Counted from the first letter of the stretch, positions 1-9,861 are shown. The stretch is DNA of 64,000 nt from Micromonospora eburnea (GCF_900090225.1 NZ_FMHY01000002.1:2046001-2110000); one strand, 5' to 3'. Notes: generated by a model not told the origin, from the letters alone. A program made the numbers and translations.

Positions 1-1602
1 GTGCACGCCCTCGCGGTCAGCCCCGACGGCAAGCTCATCGTCGGCGGCGCCTTCGCCAACGTCAACGGGGTCAGCCGTAAAAACCTGGTCGAGCTGGACC
101 CGATCACCGGCGCCACCGTGACCAGCTGGGTCGGACGCGGCGACGGCGGCCTGGTCCGGCGTACCATCGTGGTCGGCAACCAGCTCTACCTCGGCGGCGC
201 GTTCCACTGGATCAACGGCACCCAGCACTCCCTGCTCGCCCGGCTGAACGCCAGCACCGGCGAGATCGACCCGACGTTCCAGATCGACGCCAGCGTCGCC
301 CGGTACAGCAGCGAACTGGTCTGGAGCCTCGCGGTCTCGCCGGACCACCGGACGCTCGTCGCGGTCGGCAACTTCACGCAGGTCAACGGGCAGGCCCGAA
401 ACCAGGTCGTGATGGTGGACCTGGCCAACACCCCGGCGGTGGCGAACTGGAGCACCCAGCGGTACGTGGCGCCCTGCTACAACGCGTCGTTTCCCTTCTA
501 CGCCCGGGACGTCGACTTCTCCGACGACGGCACCTACTTCGTCGTCATCGCCGACGGCGGCCGGGGCGACGGGGCGTACTGCGACGCGATCGCCCGGTTC
601 GAGACCGCCGACCGGGGTGCCGGCATCGACGCCACCTGGGTCGACTACACCGGCACCGACTCGGTGACCTCGGTCGAGGTCACCGACAACGTGGTCTACG
701 TGGGCGGCCACTTCCGCTGGCTGAACAACGCCAACGGCAGCGACACGGCCGGCGCCGGCGCGATCAACCGGTACGGCCTGGGCGCCCTCGACCCGATCAA
801 CGGCCTGCCGCTGGTCTGGAATCCGACCCGCTCCGGCGCACCCTCGGGCACCACCGCCTGGGGCCCGATCGTCTGGGAGCTGTGGCGCGGCAGCACCGGC
901 CTCTACGCCGGATTCGACTCCGACGGCCTCGGCAACGAGTACCACGGCCGGATGGGCCTGTTCCCGCTCTCCGGCGGTCGTACGGTCGCGGCGACCAACG
1001 CGCCGTCCGCGGCGTCCGGCTATCTCTACCTCTCCTCTTCGGACGGGCAGGCGACCAGGGTGCCGTTCAACGGGACCACCCTCGGCACCCCGGTCAGCAC
1101 CACCCAGCCGAACCTCACCGCCGCCGGGGCGTCGTTCTCGATCGGCAACAAGCTCTACTGGTCGAAGACCGACGCGGGCGCGCCGAACGGCAGCTACCTC
1201 GATGTGTCGATCTTCTCGGGCGGCTCGGTCGGCGCGCCCTGGGTCAGCAGCGGCTACAACGACTGGTTCAAACCGGCGACGATGAACGGCGCCTTCTATC
1301 TCGACGGCCGGATGTACTACACCAGGTCCGGCACGAACAGCCTGTTCTACCGCTACCTGGAGCCGGACGGCTACATCGTCGGCTGCACCGAGTTCACCCT
1401 GCCCAGCACCGGGCTGGCCTGGGGCAGCGTGCGCGGTATGGCCTGGGTGAACGGCAAGATCGTATACGGCTGGACGGACGGCTCGCTGCGCTCGGTGCCG
1501 TTCAACGCCTCGGCGGTGGACGGCGCTGCCGCGGTGCAGCTCGCGCCAGCCGGCGGCGCGGTGAACTGGTCGAGCAAGACGCTCTTCTTCGCCACCTCCT
1601 GA
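1..1602 (+). CDS. Extracellular beta-propeller-type protein (5' end outside the window)
   Basis: The reading frame is open from base 1 and stops at 1602. It opens inside a repeat, so the true start and any signal peptide lie upstream. At least four repeats of about 45-60 residues carry a [LV]-x-GG-x-F-x-x-[IV]-N-G motif (for example VGGAFANVNG, LGGAFHWING, VGNFTQVNG, VGGHFRWLNN). This matches secreted actinobacterial delta-60/propeller surface proteins. Many Trp, Tyr and Asn residues and few charged ones also suggest an exported protein. It lies just upstream of polysaccharide genes, so a role at the cell surface is likely, but no enzyme activity can be assigned. Confidence 0.7.
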   Translation: MHALAVSPDGKLIVGGAFANVNGVSRKNLVELDPITGATVTSWVGRGDGGLVRRTIVVGNQLYLGGAFHWINGTQHSLLARLNASTGEIDPTFQIDASVARYSSELVWSLAVSPDHRTLVAVGNFTQVNGQARNQVVMVDLANTPAVANWSTQRYVAPCYNASFPFYARDVDFSDDGTYFVVIADGGRGDGAYCDAIARFETADRGAGIDATWVDYTGTDSVTSVEVTDNVVYVGGHFRWLNNANGSDTAGAGAINRYGLGALDPINGLPLVWNPTRSGAPSGTTAWGPIVWELWRGSTGLYAGFDSDGLGNEYHGRMGLFPLSGGRTVAATNAPSAASGYLYLSSSDGQATRVPFNGTTLGTPVSTTQPNLTAAGASFSIGNKLYWSKTDAGAPNGSYLDVSIFSGGSVGAPWVSSGYNDWFKPATMNGAFYLDGRMYYTRSGTNSLFYRYLEPDGYIVGCTEFTLPSTGLAWGSVRGMAWVNGKIVYGWTDGSLRSVPFNASAVDGAAAVQLAPAGGAVNWSSKTLFFATS

Positions 1603-1664
1603 AGGTCCGACACCACATGGACGCTGGTCGAACTCCCACCCCACATCGCGCGAGGACCTGACCG

Positions 1665-3326
1665 ATGGACGTGACCGACGTCGCCGCCCGGCAGCACCCC
1701 GTCGGCCTCGCCGAGCTGGCCCGTATCCCGTTGCGACGCTGGCGGGCGGTGCTCGCCGTGGCGGCGTCGGTGCTGGCGGCCGTCCTGGTCTACCTGTTCG
1801 TGCTGCCGGCGAGCTTCACCGCGACCACTGCCGTGGTGGTCCGCCCGGTGGTCACCGACCCGTTCTCGGTGCCCTCCGGCGGTGCCGACCGGGCGGTGAA
1901 CATGACAGCCGAGAGCGGGATCGCGACCAGCAACGAGGTCATCGACAAGGTCGCCGGCATCACCGGCCGGCAGGCCGAGGACGTGGCCGACGCGCTCCAG
2001 GTGGAGGCCCCGGTCGGCGGCCAGGTGATCCGCTTCGAGTACTCGGCGCACAGCGAGCGGGAGGCGGTCGACGGCGCCAACGGGGCGGCTCAGGCGTACC
2101 TGGACCTGCGCCGAGGCATCTACGAGAACCAGCGTACGGCGGTGCTGAAGTCGTACGACGACACCATCGCGGTGGTGACCGCCCAGCGCGCCACCACACA
2201 GCGGTCGCTGCCCACCAACCAGTCGACGGCGAACCCGTCGCCACGGACCAGCGCCCTGCTGGACCAGTTGCGGGCGCTCAACGACCAGCTCGCCACGCTG
2301 GCCGAGCAACGCTCCAAGATCGCCTCTGCGGACCTCAGCCCCGGCTCGATCACCAGCGCCGCCCGCGCGCCGGTCCCCTCCAGCCGGGACGCCGCCCCGC
2401 TGATCATCCTCGGTGGCCTGCTCGGCGGGCTGCTGCTCGGCGGGCTGGCGGCGTTCGTCCGGGAATCCCTGGACCGGCGGCTGCGGACCACCAGCGAGGC
2501 GGTGTCGGCGATCGGCGCACCGCTGCTCGGCACCGTCCGCCGCGCCCGGGGCGGCCAGCCCGACGAGGCCGACCTGCGCTACCTGGCGCTGGCGCTGGCC
2601 CGTTGGGTGGACGGCCCGGACCGTGGCCCGCTGGTGGTGCTCTCCGCCGCCGCCGACGAGGGACGCGAGCAGGTGAGCGCCGGGCTTGCCGTGGTGCTCG
2701 CCGGCCGTGGCCACGAGGTGTGGCTCGGGGTCACCCCGGAGAGTCTGGGCCGGATCCGCCCGCTGCTGCTGGACGCCCAGCACCGCAACCCGCCGGTGGA
2801 GCCGGTGCCGGCCAGGCCACCCCGGCAGTGGCCGCCCCCACCGGTCGGCTTCGGCGGCCCCGCCGTCCCGGTCAGTGGCCCCGCCGTCCCGGCCGGTGAT
2901 GAGCCGGAGACCCTGGTCATCCCGAAGGTACGCAAGCCGCGTCCGTTCCCGACGCCAGGCACCGGGAACGGCGCGGCGTACCGGTCCACCGCCACCGCGG
3001 ACCCGGCCCGGGACTCGCTGGCCGCCCGGCCGGCGGCGGGCGCTGCCCCCTCCCGCACCGGTGGGCAGGGGCTGTGGATCGGCGCCGGCACGATCCGGCT
3101 CGTCCCACTCGACGCCCCGCCGGCAGGCGACGGCCTCACCCTGCTCGACGCGCCGCCCGCACTCGACGACGAGCGGGGCGTACGGGCCGCCCGGGAGGGA
3201 CGCGCGGTGCTGGTGGTCGCCCGGGACCGGACCCGCCTGCCGCAGCTGGCCCGACTCGTGGAGCGGCTGCGCTCGGTCGGGGTGGAGCCGTTCGGATTCG
3301 TGCTGACCGGAGGGGGCCGTGACTGA
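1665..3326 (+). CDS. Wzz-type polysaccharide chain-length protein with a degenerate tyrosine-kinase-like domain
   Basis: 553 aa. A first membrane helix lies at about residues 28-50, followed by an extracytoplasmic Wzz domain and a Gly/Leu-rich second helix at about 243-265, the usual plan of chain-length regulators. The cytoplasmic C-terminal part resembles a bacterial tyrosine kinase: a SAAADEGREQ segment near residue 323 sits where a Walker A would be, and LLDAPPALDD near 492 looks like the distal Walker B. The Walker lysine is absent (E-G-R-E instead of E-G-K-T), so ATP hydrolysis is doubtful. A Pro-rich linker (about 370-480) separates the two parts. The start is ATG 1665; the 3' end overlaps the next gene by 8 nt. 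Confidence 0.8.
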   Translation: MDVTDVAARQHPVGLAELARIPLRRWRAVLAVAASVLAAVLVYLFVLPASFTATTAVVVRPVVTDPFSVPSGGADRAVNMTAESGIATSNEVIDKVAGITGRQAEDVADALQVEAPVGGQVIRFEYSAHSEREAVDGANGAAQAYLDLRRGIYENQRTAVLKSYDDTIAVVTAQRATTQRSLPTNQSTANPSPRTSALLDQLRALNDQLATLAEQRSKIASADLSPGSITSAARAPVPSSRDAAPLIILGGLLGGLLLGGLAAFVRESLDRRLRTTSEAVSAIGAPLLGTVRRARGGQPDEADLRYLALALARWVDGPDRGPLVVLSAAADEGREQVSAGLAVVLAGRGHEVWLGVTPESLGRIRPLLLDAQHRNPPVEPVPARPPRQWPPPPVGFGGPAVPVSGPAVPAGDEPETLVIPKVRKPRPFPTPGTGNGAAYRSTATADPARDSLAARPAAGAAPSRTGGQGLWIGAGTIRLVPLDAPPAGDGLTLLDAPPALDDERGVRAAREGRAVLVVARDRTRLPQLARLVERLRSVGVEPFGFVLTGGGRD

Positions 3327-4254
3327 GCGGGGCCGGCCGGCCGGGGCGTACCCGGCGGTGACCGTGGTGGTCGCCACCCGGGACCGCCCGGGGCTGCTGG
3401 AACGGGCCGTCGGCGCGGTGCTCGACCAGGACTACCCCGGCCCGGTGGAATGCCTGGTGGTCTACGACCACACCGACGTCCGGCCGCTGGACCTGCCGGT
3501 GCCGGCCGGCCGGACGCTGCGCCACGTCCACAACAGCCACTCCCGGGGGCTGCCCGGCGGCCGCAACACCGGCGCCACCGAGGCGTCCCACGACCTGCTG
3601 GCCTTCTGCGACGACGACGACCACTGGCTGCCCGGCAAGCTGCGCCGGCAGGTGGAGTTGCTGACCGCCCGCCCGGACGCCGCCGCCGTCAGCTGCGGCA
3701 TCCGGCTGGCGGGCCCGGGCGTCGCCAGGGAACGGCGGCTCGAAGTCGGCGAGGTGACCCTCGCCGACTTCGTCGAGGACCGGATCATGGAGGTGCACTC
3801 CAGCACCATCCTGTTGCCTCGCGCCACCTGGGACGCGGTCGGCCCGGTCGACGAGGAACTGCCCGGCGGCTACGGCGAGGACTACGAGTGGCTGCTGCGG
3901 ATCGCCGCGCGGGGACCGGTGGTCATCGTGCCCGAGGTACTGGTGGTGGTGGACTGGCACGGCGGCTCGTTCTTCTTCGGCCGCTGGGCGACGATCGTCG
4001 AGGCCACCCGCTACCTGATCGACAAGCACCCCGAACTGGCCGGCAGCCGGACCGGACTGGCCCGGCTGCACGGGCAGATCGCCTTCGCCCTCGCCTCCGG
4101 CCGGCGGCGCCGGGAGGCGGTGCGGGAGCTGGGCCGGGTGCTCCGGCTCAACCCCTGGGAGAAGCGGGTGCTGGTGACCGTGCCGGTGGTGCTCGGTCTG
4201 CTCTCCGGGGAGCGGGTGCTCCGGCTGGCCCAGCGGACGGGGCGGGGTGTCTGA
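3319..4254 (+). CDS. Family 2 glycosyltransferase
   Basis: 311 aa. The N-terminus has the GT-A opening VTVVVATRDRPGLL, and FCDDDDHW near residue 96 supplies the D-x-D metal/nucleotide-sugar site. LPGGYGEDYEWLLR near 179 matches the acceptor-side ED motif of GT2 enzymes. It would transfer a sugar from an activated donor to a lipid-linked or polysaccharide acceptor on the cytoplasmic face of the membrane. The GTG start overlaps the end of the Wzz-like gene by 8 nt and the next gene overlaps its stop by 8 nt, so translation is coupled. The sugar specificity cannot be read from sequence. Confidence 0.88.
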   Translation: MTERGRPAGAYPAVTVVVATRDRPGLLERAVGAVLDQDYPGPVECLVVYDHTDVRPLDLPVPAGRTLRHVHNSHSRGLPGGRNTGATEASHDLLAFCDDDDHWLPGKLRRQVELLTARPDAAAVSCGIRLAGPGVARERRLEVGEVTLADFVEDRIMEVHSSTILLPRATWDAVGPVDEELPGGYGEDYEWLLRIAARGPVVIVPEVLVVVDWHGGSFFFGRWATIVEATRYLIDKHPELAGSRTGLARLHGQIAFALASGRRRREAVRELGRVLRLNPWEKRVLVTVPVVLGLLSGERVLRLAQRTGRGV

Positions 4255-5599
4255 CCCAGCGGCCGGGACCGCCGCGTGGCCGGCGGCCGGTGGCCGGAGG
4301 GGCGGCCCGCGGCCGTTACCCGTCTGGCCGCTGACGGCGATGTTCGCGCTGGTGCCGCTCTGGTGGGCGCTCGGCGCCTTCTACCTCGGCTGGTCGGTGT
4401 TCGGGGTCGTCCTGCTCGCCCTGCTGGTGGCCCGCGGCCGGGTGCCGCTGCCCACCGGCACCGCCTGCTGGCTGGTCTTCCTCGTCCTGGTGCTGCTCAG
4501 CGCCACCCGGCTGGACCGGGCCACCGCCTACCTGACCTTCGGGCTGCGCTACGGCTTCCTGGTGACCGCCCTGGTGGTCGGCGTGTACGTGTACACCCTG
4601 GTCCGCGAGCAGACCTCGTGGGACCGGGTGCTGCGCCCGCTCGGCTGGTACTGGCTGGGCATCGTGGCGCTGGGCTGGCTGGCGGTGCTCGTGCCCACCT
4701 TCGCGCTGACCACGCCGGTGGAGATGGCCCTGCCGGGCGGGGTGGCCGGTGAGCGCTACCTCCAGGCGCTGACCCACGTCCACGCGAACGAGTTCAACCC
4801 GCTGTCCCGGGCGCCGATCTACCGCCCCACCGCGCCGTACCCGTACACCAACAACTGGGGGACGGCGTACGCGCTGCTGGTCCCGTGTGTGCTGGCGTAC
4901 CTGACCTCGGTGCGGACCGGGTGGTTCCGGGTGGCGCTCTGGGTGTCGCTGCCGCTGTCGGTGGTGCCGGCGTTCCTGACCCTCAACCGGGGCATGTTCG
5001 TCGGCCTCGGCGCCGGGCTGCTCTACCTGGCGCTGCGCGCCCTGGTCCGGGGCAACGCGCGGCTGATCGTGACGATCGGCGGGCTGGTCCTGCTGGTCTG
5101 GATCGTCAGCCTGGTCGTCCCGGTACAGGAGATGATCAACGCGCGAGTCGCCAGCACCGGCACCAACGCCGACCGGATGGACCTGTACGCGCGGACCTGG
5201 CAGGCGGTGGAACGCTCCCCGCTGCTCGGCCACGGCGCGCCGAAGAGCGTGGACACCACGCTGGCCGAGGAGCCGCTGGGCACCCAGGGCCTGCTCTGGC
5301 AGATTCTCTACAGCCACGGCATCCCCGCGCTGCTGGTCTTCCTGGCCTGGCTGGTGCTGGTCGCCCGGCGGCTGGCCGTCGCGGTCTCGCCGGCCGGGCA
5401 CTGGCTGAGCACCGTCCCGGTGATCGCGCTGGTGGTCATCCCGGTCTACGCCTACCTCGACCCGAACCTGTCGGTGATCTTCTTCGCCGTGGGGGCCGGG
5501 CTGGCGGCGGTCGCCGGGCCGGTGAACCGGGCCCCGCTCGGCCCGTCCAGCCTGTCCAGGCCGGCCCCGTTGACCCGGTGGCGGGAGGGGACGACATGA
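4247..5599 (+). CDS. O-antigen ligase/polymerase-like membrane protein
   Basis: 450 aa with roughly ten to twelve hydrophobic helices. A large hydrophilic loop after the first half contains NEFNPLSRAPIYRPTAPYP. A later segment (RMDLYARTWQAVERSPLLGHG) resembles the conserved loop of the Wzy_C/O-antigen ligase family. Such proteins join polysaccharide repeat units, or attach them to an acceptor, on the outer face of the membrane. The neighbours (chain-length regulator, glycosyltransferase, flippase) support a Wzx/Wzy-type pathway. The GTG start is inside the preceding gene and the stop overlaps the next start (ATGA). Polymerase versus ligase cannot be decided here. Confidence 0.8.
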   Translation: MSDPAAGTAAWPAAGGRRGGPRPLPVWPLTAMFALVPLWWALGAFYLGWSVFGVVLLALLVARGRVPLPTGTACWLVFLVLVLLSATRLDRATAYLTFGLRYGFLVTALVVGVYVYTLVREQTSWDRVLRPLGWYWLGIVALGWLAVLVPTFALTTPVEMALPGGVAGERYLQALTHVHANEFNPLSRAPIYRPTAPYPYTNNWGTAYALLVPCVLAYLTSVRTGWFRVALWVSLPLSVVPAFLTLNRGMFVGLGAGLLYLALRALVRGNARLIVTIGGLVLLVWIVSLVVPVQEMINARVASTGTNADRMDLYARTWQAVERSPLLGHGAPKSVDTTLAEEPLGTQGLLWQILYSHGIPALLVFLAWLVLVARRLAVAVSPAGHWLSTVPVIALVVIPVYAYLDPNLSVIFFAVGAGLAAVAGPVNRAPLGPSSLSRPAPLTRWREGTT

Positions 5600-7119
5600 C
5601 CGGGCCGGGTACGTCGGCCACCGCCACCACCGGCGAACGCGAGGTCCGGCGTGGTACCCGCAGCGGGCTGGTCGGGCTGGTCGGGGCGGCCGTCAACGGA
5701 CTGCTCGGCTTCGCGCTGACCGTGTTGATCGTCCGTGGGCTGGGACCCGCCGGCTCCGGCGCCGTGTTCACCGCGATCGGTGTCGTCACCGTGCTGGGCG
5801 GGCTCTGCTGTGCGGGCGCGGACACCGCGCTGGTCTGGGCGCTGCCCCGCCGGACCACGGGCCGCGACGGGGACGCCGCTCGCCTGCTGCCGGTCGCGCT
5901 GCTGCCGGCGCTGTCGTTCACCGTGGCCGTGGCGGCGGCCGGCGTCGTCCTGGCCGGGCCGCTGGCGCCGGTGTTCTTCGACCCGGGTACGAGCGGCGGC
6001 GCCGACCTGTTCCGGTTGGCCTTCGCCGGCCTGCCGTTCGTGGTGGCGCTGGCCGTGCTGCTCGCCGCCGTTCGCGGGGTCCGCCCGGTAACCGCCCTGG
6101 TCGCCGTGCAGTACGTGCTGCTTCCCGCGGCCCGGCCCGCGCTGGTGCTGGTCGCGCTCGCCGCCGGCGCGGGGGTGACCGGTGTCTTCGCCGGCTGGCT
6201 CGCCCCCGCGCTGGTGGCCGGGCTGGTCTGCGTGGTGTTGCTGGTCCGGCCGCTCGGCCTCGCCGCCGGTGCCACCCTGCGTCCGACCGGCCGGGACTGG
6301 CGCATGCTCTGGGGGTTCGCGCTGCCCAGGGCCGCGTCGGCGGCCGTCGACGCCGGCAGCATGTGGCTGGCCGTGCTGCTCACCGCCGCACTCGCCGACC
6401 AGGTCGAGGCCGGCGTGATCGGTGCGGTCGGCCGGTACGCCCTCGCCGGGCTGCTCGTCATGCAGGGCCTGCGGGTGGCCGTCGCCCCGCAACTGTCCCG
6501 GCTGCTCGGTCAGGGCCACGCCGTCGAGGCGGCGATGGTCTACCGGCGGGTCACCAGCGTGGTCATCGCGTTGTCCTGGCCGGGGTACCTGCTGCTCGCG
6601 ATCTTCGCGCCGGGCTTCCTGCTGCTGTTCGGCGCGGATTTCACCGCCGGTGCGTCCGCCCTGGTGGTCCTCGCCGGGGCCATGATGGTCAACTCCGGTA
6701 CCGGCATCGTGCAGACGATGCTGCTGATGAGCGGCAGCAGCGGGCGACACCTGTTCGCCGCCGCCACCGGTCTGGTGCTCAACGTCGGGCTGGCCCCGGT
6801 GTTGATCCCGCCGTACGGCGCACTCGGCGCGGCGCTGTGCTGGGCCGCCGGCATCACCGTGGAGAACGTGGTCGCCGCCGTGGCCGCCCGCCGGGTCGTC
6901 GGGGAACCGCTGGTCACGCGGGGGGTGCTGCGCGTCGCGCTGGTCTCGGCGTCGGCCACCGCCGCCGTGGCCGGGACCGTGGCGGCGGCGGCCGGCCGTG
7001 GCGTGGCCGGACTCGCCCTCACCCTCGGGGTCGCGGCGCTGCTCGCCGTCGCGCCGCTGCCGCACCCCCGGGTACGCCGACGCCTGCGGGCCGCCCTGGT
7101 GGGGTGGACGCCGCGATGA
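5596..7119 (+). CDS. Polysaccharide flippase (Wzx/MOP superfamily)
   Basis: 507 aa from ATG 5596, chosen because it overlaps the upstream stop as ATGA; the frame stays open further upstream but reads through the ligase gene. It has twelve to fourteen hydrophobic helices. The N-terminal SGLVGLVGAAVNGLLGFALTV and the following LGPAGSGAVFTA are typical of lipid-linked oligosaccharide flippases. It would move the undecaprenyl-linked repeat unit across the membrane for the ligase/polymerase encoded just upstream. Confidence 0.85.
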   Translation: MTGPGTSATATTGEREVRRGTRSGLVGLVGAAVNGLLGFALTVLIVRGLGPAGSGAVFTAIGVVTVLGGLCCAGADTALVWALPRRTTGRDGDAARLLPVALLPALSFTVAVAAAGVVLAGPLAPVFFDPGTSGGADLFRLAFAGLPFVVALAVLLAAVRGVRPVTALVAVQYVLLPAARPALVLVALAAGAGVTGVFAGWLAPALVAGLVCVVLLVRPLGLAAGATLRPTGRDWRMLWGFALPRAASAAVDAGSMWLAVLLTAALADQVEAGVIGAVGRYALAGLLVMQGLRVAVAPQLSRLLGQGHAVEAAMVYRRVTSVVIALSWPGYLLLAIFAPGFLLLFGADFTAGASALVVLAGAMMVNSGTGIVQTMLLMSGSSGRHLFAAATGLVLNVGLAPVLIPPYGALGAALCWAAGITVENVVAAVAARRVVGEPLVTRGVLRVALVSASATAAVAGTVAAAAGRGVAGLALTLGVAALLAVAPLPHPRVRRRLRAALVGWTPR

Positions 7120-7132
7120 CGAGGAGGAGCGC

Positions 7133-8026
7133 ATGGCGACGCTGCGGGACCGGGTGAAGGCGCTGGCACCCGCGCCGCTCGTGACCGGGGTGCGCGAGTC
7201 CCTGGTCCGGTACGGGGAGCGCACCAGCGACCGACGCCCGCTGCCGGACTTCCTCATCATCGGCACCAAGCGCGGCGGCACCACCTCGCTCTGGCGCTAC
7301 CTGCTGGAGCACCCGCTGGTGCCCCGGCTCTTCCCGGCCTGGAACACCAAGACCTCGCACTACTTCGAGGACAACTTCGTCCGGGGCGAGGCGTGGTACC
7401 GCTCGCACTTCCCCACCGTGAAGCAACGGCAGGCGCTGGAGCGCCGGCACGGTGGGCCGTCCCGGGTGGGGGAGGCCGCGCCGCTGTACATGTTCCACCC
7501 GCTGGCCCCGGGGCGGGTCGCCGACCTGGTCCCGTCGGTGAGGCTGATCGTCCTGCTGCGGGATCCGGTGGAGCGGGCGTACTCGCACTGGAAGGAGCGG
7601 CGTGCCGAGGGCGTGGAGCCGCTGGGCTTCGCCGCGGCCCTGGCCGCCGAGGAGGAGCGGACGGCGGGGGAGCGGGAGAGGCTGGTCGCCGACCCGACGT
7701 ACGTCAGCAACGCCTACGACTGGTACAGCTACCGGGCCCGGGGCCGCTACCTGGATCATCTGACGCCCTGGCTGGACCGGTTCGGCCGGGAGCAGTTGTT
7801 GGTCCTGCCCAGCGAGACCCTCTACCGGGAACCGGCCACCACGTACGCCCGGGTGCTGGACTTCCTCGGCCTGCCGCCGTACCGGCTCGACCGGTACGAG
7901 GTGTTCAACGACCGGCGCGGCGGCGCCATGGACCCGGCGGTCCGGGCCGAGCTGACCCGGTACTACGCGCCGCGCAACCAGGCCCTCGCCGACCGGCTGG
8001 GTATGACCTTCGACTGGGCGGGCTGA
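7133..8026 (+). CDS. PAPS-dependent sulfotransferase
   Basis: 297 aa from ATG 7133, preceded by the ribosome binding site gaggagg (7121-7127). The 5'-phosphosulfate loop is IIGTKRGGTTSLWRYL near residue 40. The 3'-phosphate motif LLRDPVERAYSHW near residue 139 contains the conserved Arg and Ser. This matches the bacterial Sulfotransfer_1 family, which moves sulfate from PAPS to a hydroxyl group, commonly on a carbohydrate. As last gene of the polysaccharide operon it probably sulfates the glycan, although a lipid or small-molecule substrate is possible. Confidence 0.87.
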   Translation: MATLRDRVKALAPAPLVTGVRESLVRYGERTSDRRPLPDFLIIGTKRGGTTSLWRYLLEHPLVPRLFPAWNTKTSHYFEDNFVRGEAWYRSHFPTVKQRQALERRHGGPSRVGEAAPLYMFHPLAPGRVADLVPSVRLIVLLRDPVERAYSHWKERRAEGVEPLGFAAALAAEEERTAGERERLVADPTYVSNAYDWYSYRARGRYLDHLTPWLDRFGREQLLVLPSETLYREPATTYARVLDFLGLPPYRLDRYEVFNDRRGGAMDPAVRAELTRYYAPRNQALADRLGMTFDWAG

Positions 8027-8121
8027 CCCCCGCGCCACCACTGCCCGCTCCGTCCTGCGGACGTCCGTGTCCGCTGGGCGGGACGGGACGGGCGGCGCAC
8101 CGGAGCGGCCACCGGGCGTGA

Positions 8122-8127
8122 CAGACT
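8122..8127 (+). promoter_or_regulatory. Candidate -10 box for aroC
   Basis: CAGACT lies 7 nt before the GTG start at 8135, which has no clear Shine-Dalgarno. The spacing fits a leaderless transcript beginning at or next to the start codon. The first base departs from TANNNT and no clear -35 is seen. Confidence 0.35.
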
Positions 8128-8134
8128 GACCGTT

Positions 8135-9313
8135 GTGTTGCGCTGGTTGACCGCAGGTGAATCGCACGGACCCGCCCTCGTCGCGCTGCTGGAGGGGGTG
8201 CCCGCCGGCATCGAGCTGACCACCGGGGAGATCTCCGGTGAGCTGGCCCGCCGCCGGCTCGGCTATGGCCGGGGCGCCCGGATGTCGTTCGAGCAGGACG
8301 AGGTCGAGTTCATCGGTGGCCTGCGGCACGGCGTGACGATCGGCAGCCCGGTGGCGATCCGGGTCGGTAACTCCGAGTGGCCCAAGTGGCAGACCGTGAT
8401 GGCCGCCGACCCGGTCGACCCGGAGGAACTGGCCGGGCAGGCCCGCAACGCCCCGCTCACCCGCCCCCGCCCCGGCCACGCCGACCTGGCCGGCATGCAG
8501 AAGTACGGCCACACCGACGCCCGCCCGATCCTGGAGCGGGCCAGTGCCCGGGAGACCGCCGCCCGGGTCGCCGTCGGCACGGTCGCCAAGGCCCTGGTGA
8601 GGCAGGCGCTCGGCGTCGAGATCGTCTCCCATGTGGTGGAGTTGGGCCCGGTAGCGGTCAAGCCCGGCCTGCGTCCGACCCCCGAGGACGCCGCCCGGAT
8701 CGACGCCGACCCGCTGCGCTGCCTCGACCCGGAGGCCAGCGCCCGGATGGTGGCGGAGGTCGACGCCGCGAAGAAGGCGGCCGACACCCTCGGCGGCGTG
8801 GTCGAGGTGCTCGCGTACGGGGTGCCGCCGGGGCTGGGCAGCCACGTGCAGTGGGACCGCAAGCTCGACGCCCGGCTGGCCACCGCGCTGATGTCGATTC
8901 AGGCGATCAAGGGCGTGGAGATCGGCGACGGCTGGCAGCAGGCCCGCTCGCGGGGCTCCGAGGCGCACGACGAGATCATGCCCACCGCCACCGGCGTACG
9001 GCGGGTGACCGACCGGGCCGGGGGGCTGGAGGGCGGCATCACCACCGGCGAGCCGCTGCGGGTGAAGGCGGCGATGAAGCCGATCTCCTCGCTGAACCGG
9101 GCCCTGTCCACGGTCGACGTCACCACCGGCGAGCCGGCCACCGCGATCAACCAGCGTTCCGACGTCTGCGCCGTGCCGGCCGCGGCGGTGGTGGCCGAGG
9201 CGATGGTGGCCCTGGTGCTGGCCGAGGCGGCGGTGGAGAAGTTCGGCGGCGACTCGATCGCCGAGATGCGCCGGAACCTGACCGGCTACCTCGATGCGTT
9301 GGTGATCAAATGA
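8135..9313 (+). CDS. aroC: Chorismate synthase
   Basis: 392 aa, full family length. It converts EPSP to chorismate with reduced FMN, the last step of the shikimate pathway. Family signatures are GESHGPAL near residue 8, [15 protein letters not shown] near residue 46, and the C-terminal [17 protein letters not shown]. The start is GTG 8135, close behind a possible -10 box. The stop overlaps the aroK start (ATGA at 9310-9313). It opens the aroC-aroK-(insert)-aroB-aroQ cluster. Confidence 0.97.
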   Translation: MLRWLTAGESHGPALVALLEGVPAGIELTTGEISGELARRRLGYGRGARMSFEQDEVEFIGGLRHGVTIGSPVAIRVGNSEWPKWQTVMAADPVDPEELAGQARNAPLTRPRPGHADLAGMQKYGHTDARPILERASARETAARVAVGTVAKALVRQALGVEIVSHVVELGPVAVKPGLRPTPEDAARIDADPLRCLDPEASARMVAEVDAAKKAADTLGGVVEVLAYGVPPGLGSHVQWDRKLDARLATALMSIQAIKGVEIGDGWQQARSRGSEAHDEIMPTATGVRRVTDRAGGLEGGITTGEPLRVKAAMKPISSLNRALSTVDVTTGEPATAINQRSDVCAVPAAAVVAEAMVALVLAEAAVEKFGGDSIAEMRRNLTGYLDALVIK

Positions 9314-9819
9314 GCACCCGGCCGGTCTGTGTGCTGGTCGGGGCGCCCGGCTCCGGCAAGACCACGGTGGGGGAGGCGCTCGCCGCGGCGCTCGGCGTCG
9401 CGTTCCGGGACACCGACACCGACATCGAGGAGATGGCCGGCAAGCCCATCCCGGAGATCTTCGTGGACGAGGGGGAGGAGCATTTCCGTACCCTCGAACG
9501 GGCGGCGGTGGCGGCGGCGCTGGCCTCGCATCCGGGCGTGCTCGCCCTCGGCGGCGGCGCGGTCCTCGCCGAGGAGACCCGCGCCGCGCTGGTCGGGCAC
9601 ACCGTCGTGCACCTGTCGGTGGAGTTGCCCGACGCGGTGAAGCGCATCGGCCTGGGCGCCGGCCGCCCGTTGCTGGCGCTCAACCCACGGGCCACCCTCA
9701 AATACCTGATGGAGCAACGCCGCCCGCTCTACGCGGAGGTGGCGACCGCGACGGTGGTCACCGACGGGCGCACCCCGGAGGAGATCGCCGCCGATATTCA
9801 GGCGGTCCTGAAACACTGA
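9310..9819 (+). CDS. aroK: Shikimate kinase
   Basis: 169 aa from ATG 9310, coupled to aroC. It phosphorylates shikimate at the 3-hydroxyl using ATP. The Walker A GAPGSGKT is at residues 11-18, the shikimate-binding Asp cluster RDTDTDIEE follows at about 32-40, LALGGGAVL is near 79 and the lid/adenine motif RRPLY is near 137. The length is typical. A regulator pair with its own operator follows directly and separates it from aroB. Confidence 0.96.
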   Translation: MSTRPVCVLVGAPGSGKTTVGEALAAALGVAFRDTDTDIEEMAGKPIPEIFVDEGEEHFRTLERAAVAAALASHPGVLALGGGAVLAEETRAALVGHTVVHLSVELPDAVKRIGLGAGRPLLALNPRATLKYLMEQRRPLYAEVATATVVTDGRTPEEIAADIQAVLKH

Positions 9820-9843
9820 GCGTGTCCCCACAACCCACAGTGG

Positions 9844-9861
9844 AGTATGCCGGGGCATACT
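9844..9861. promoter_or_regulatory. Perfect 18-nt palindrome, candidate operator of the Xre/DUF397 pair
   Basis: AGTATGCC-GG-GGCATACT: 8-bp perfect arms around a 2-nt centre, 38 nt before the Xre start at 9900. Its size, symmetry and position fit a dimeric helix-turn-helix autorepressor site. It is AT-richer than its surroundings. Confidence 0.55.
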
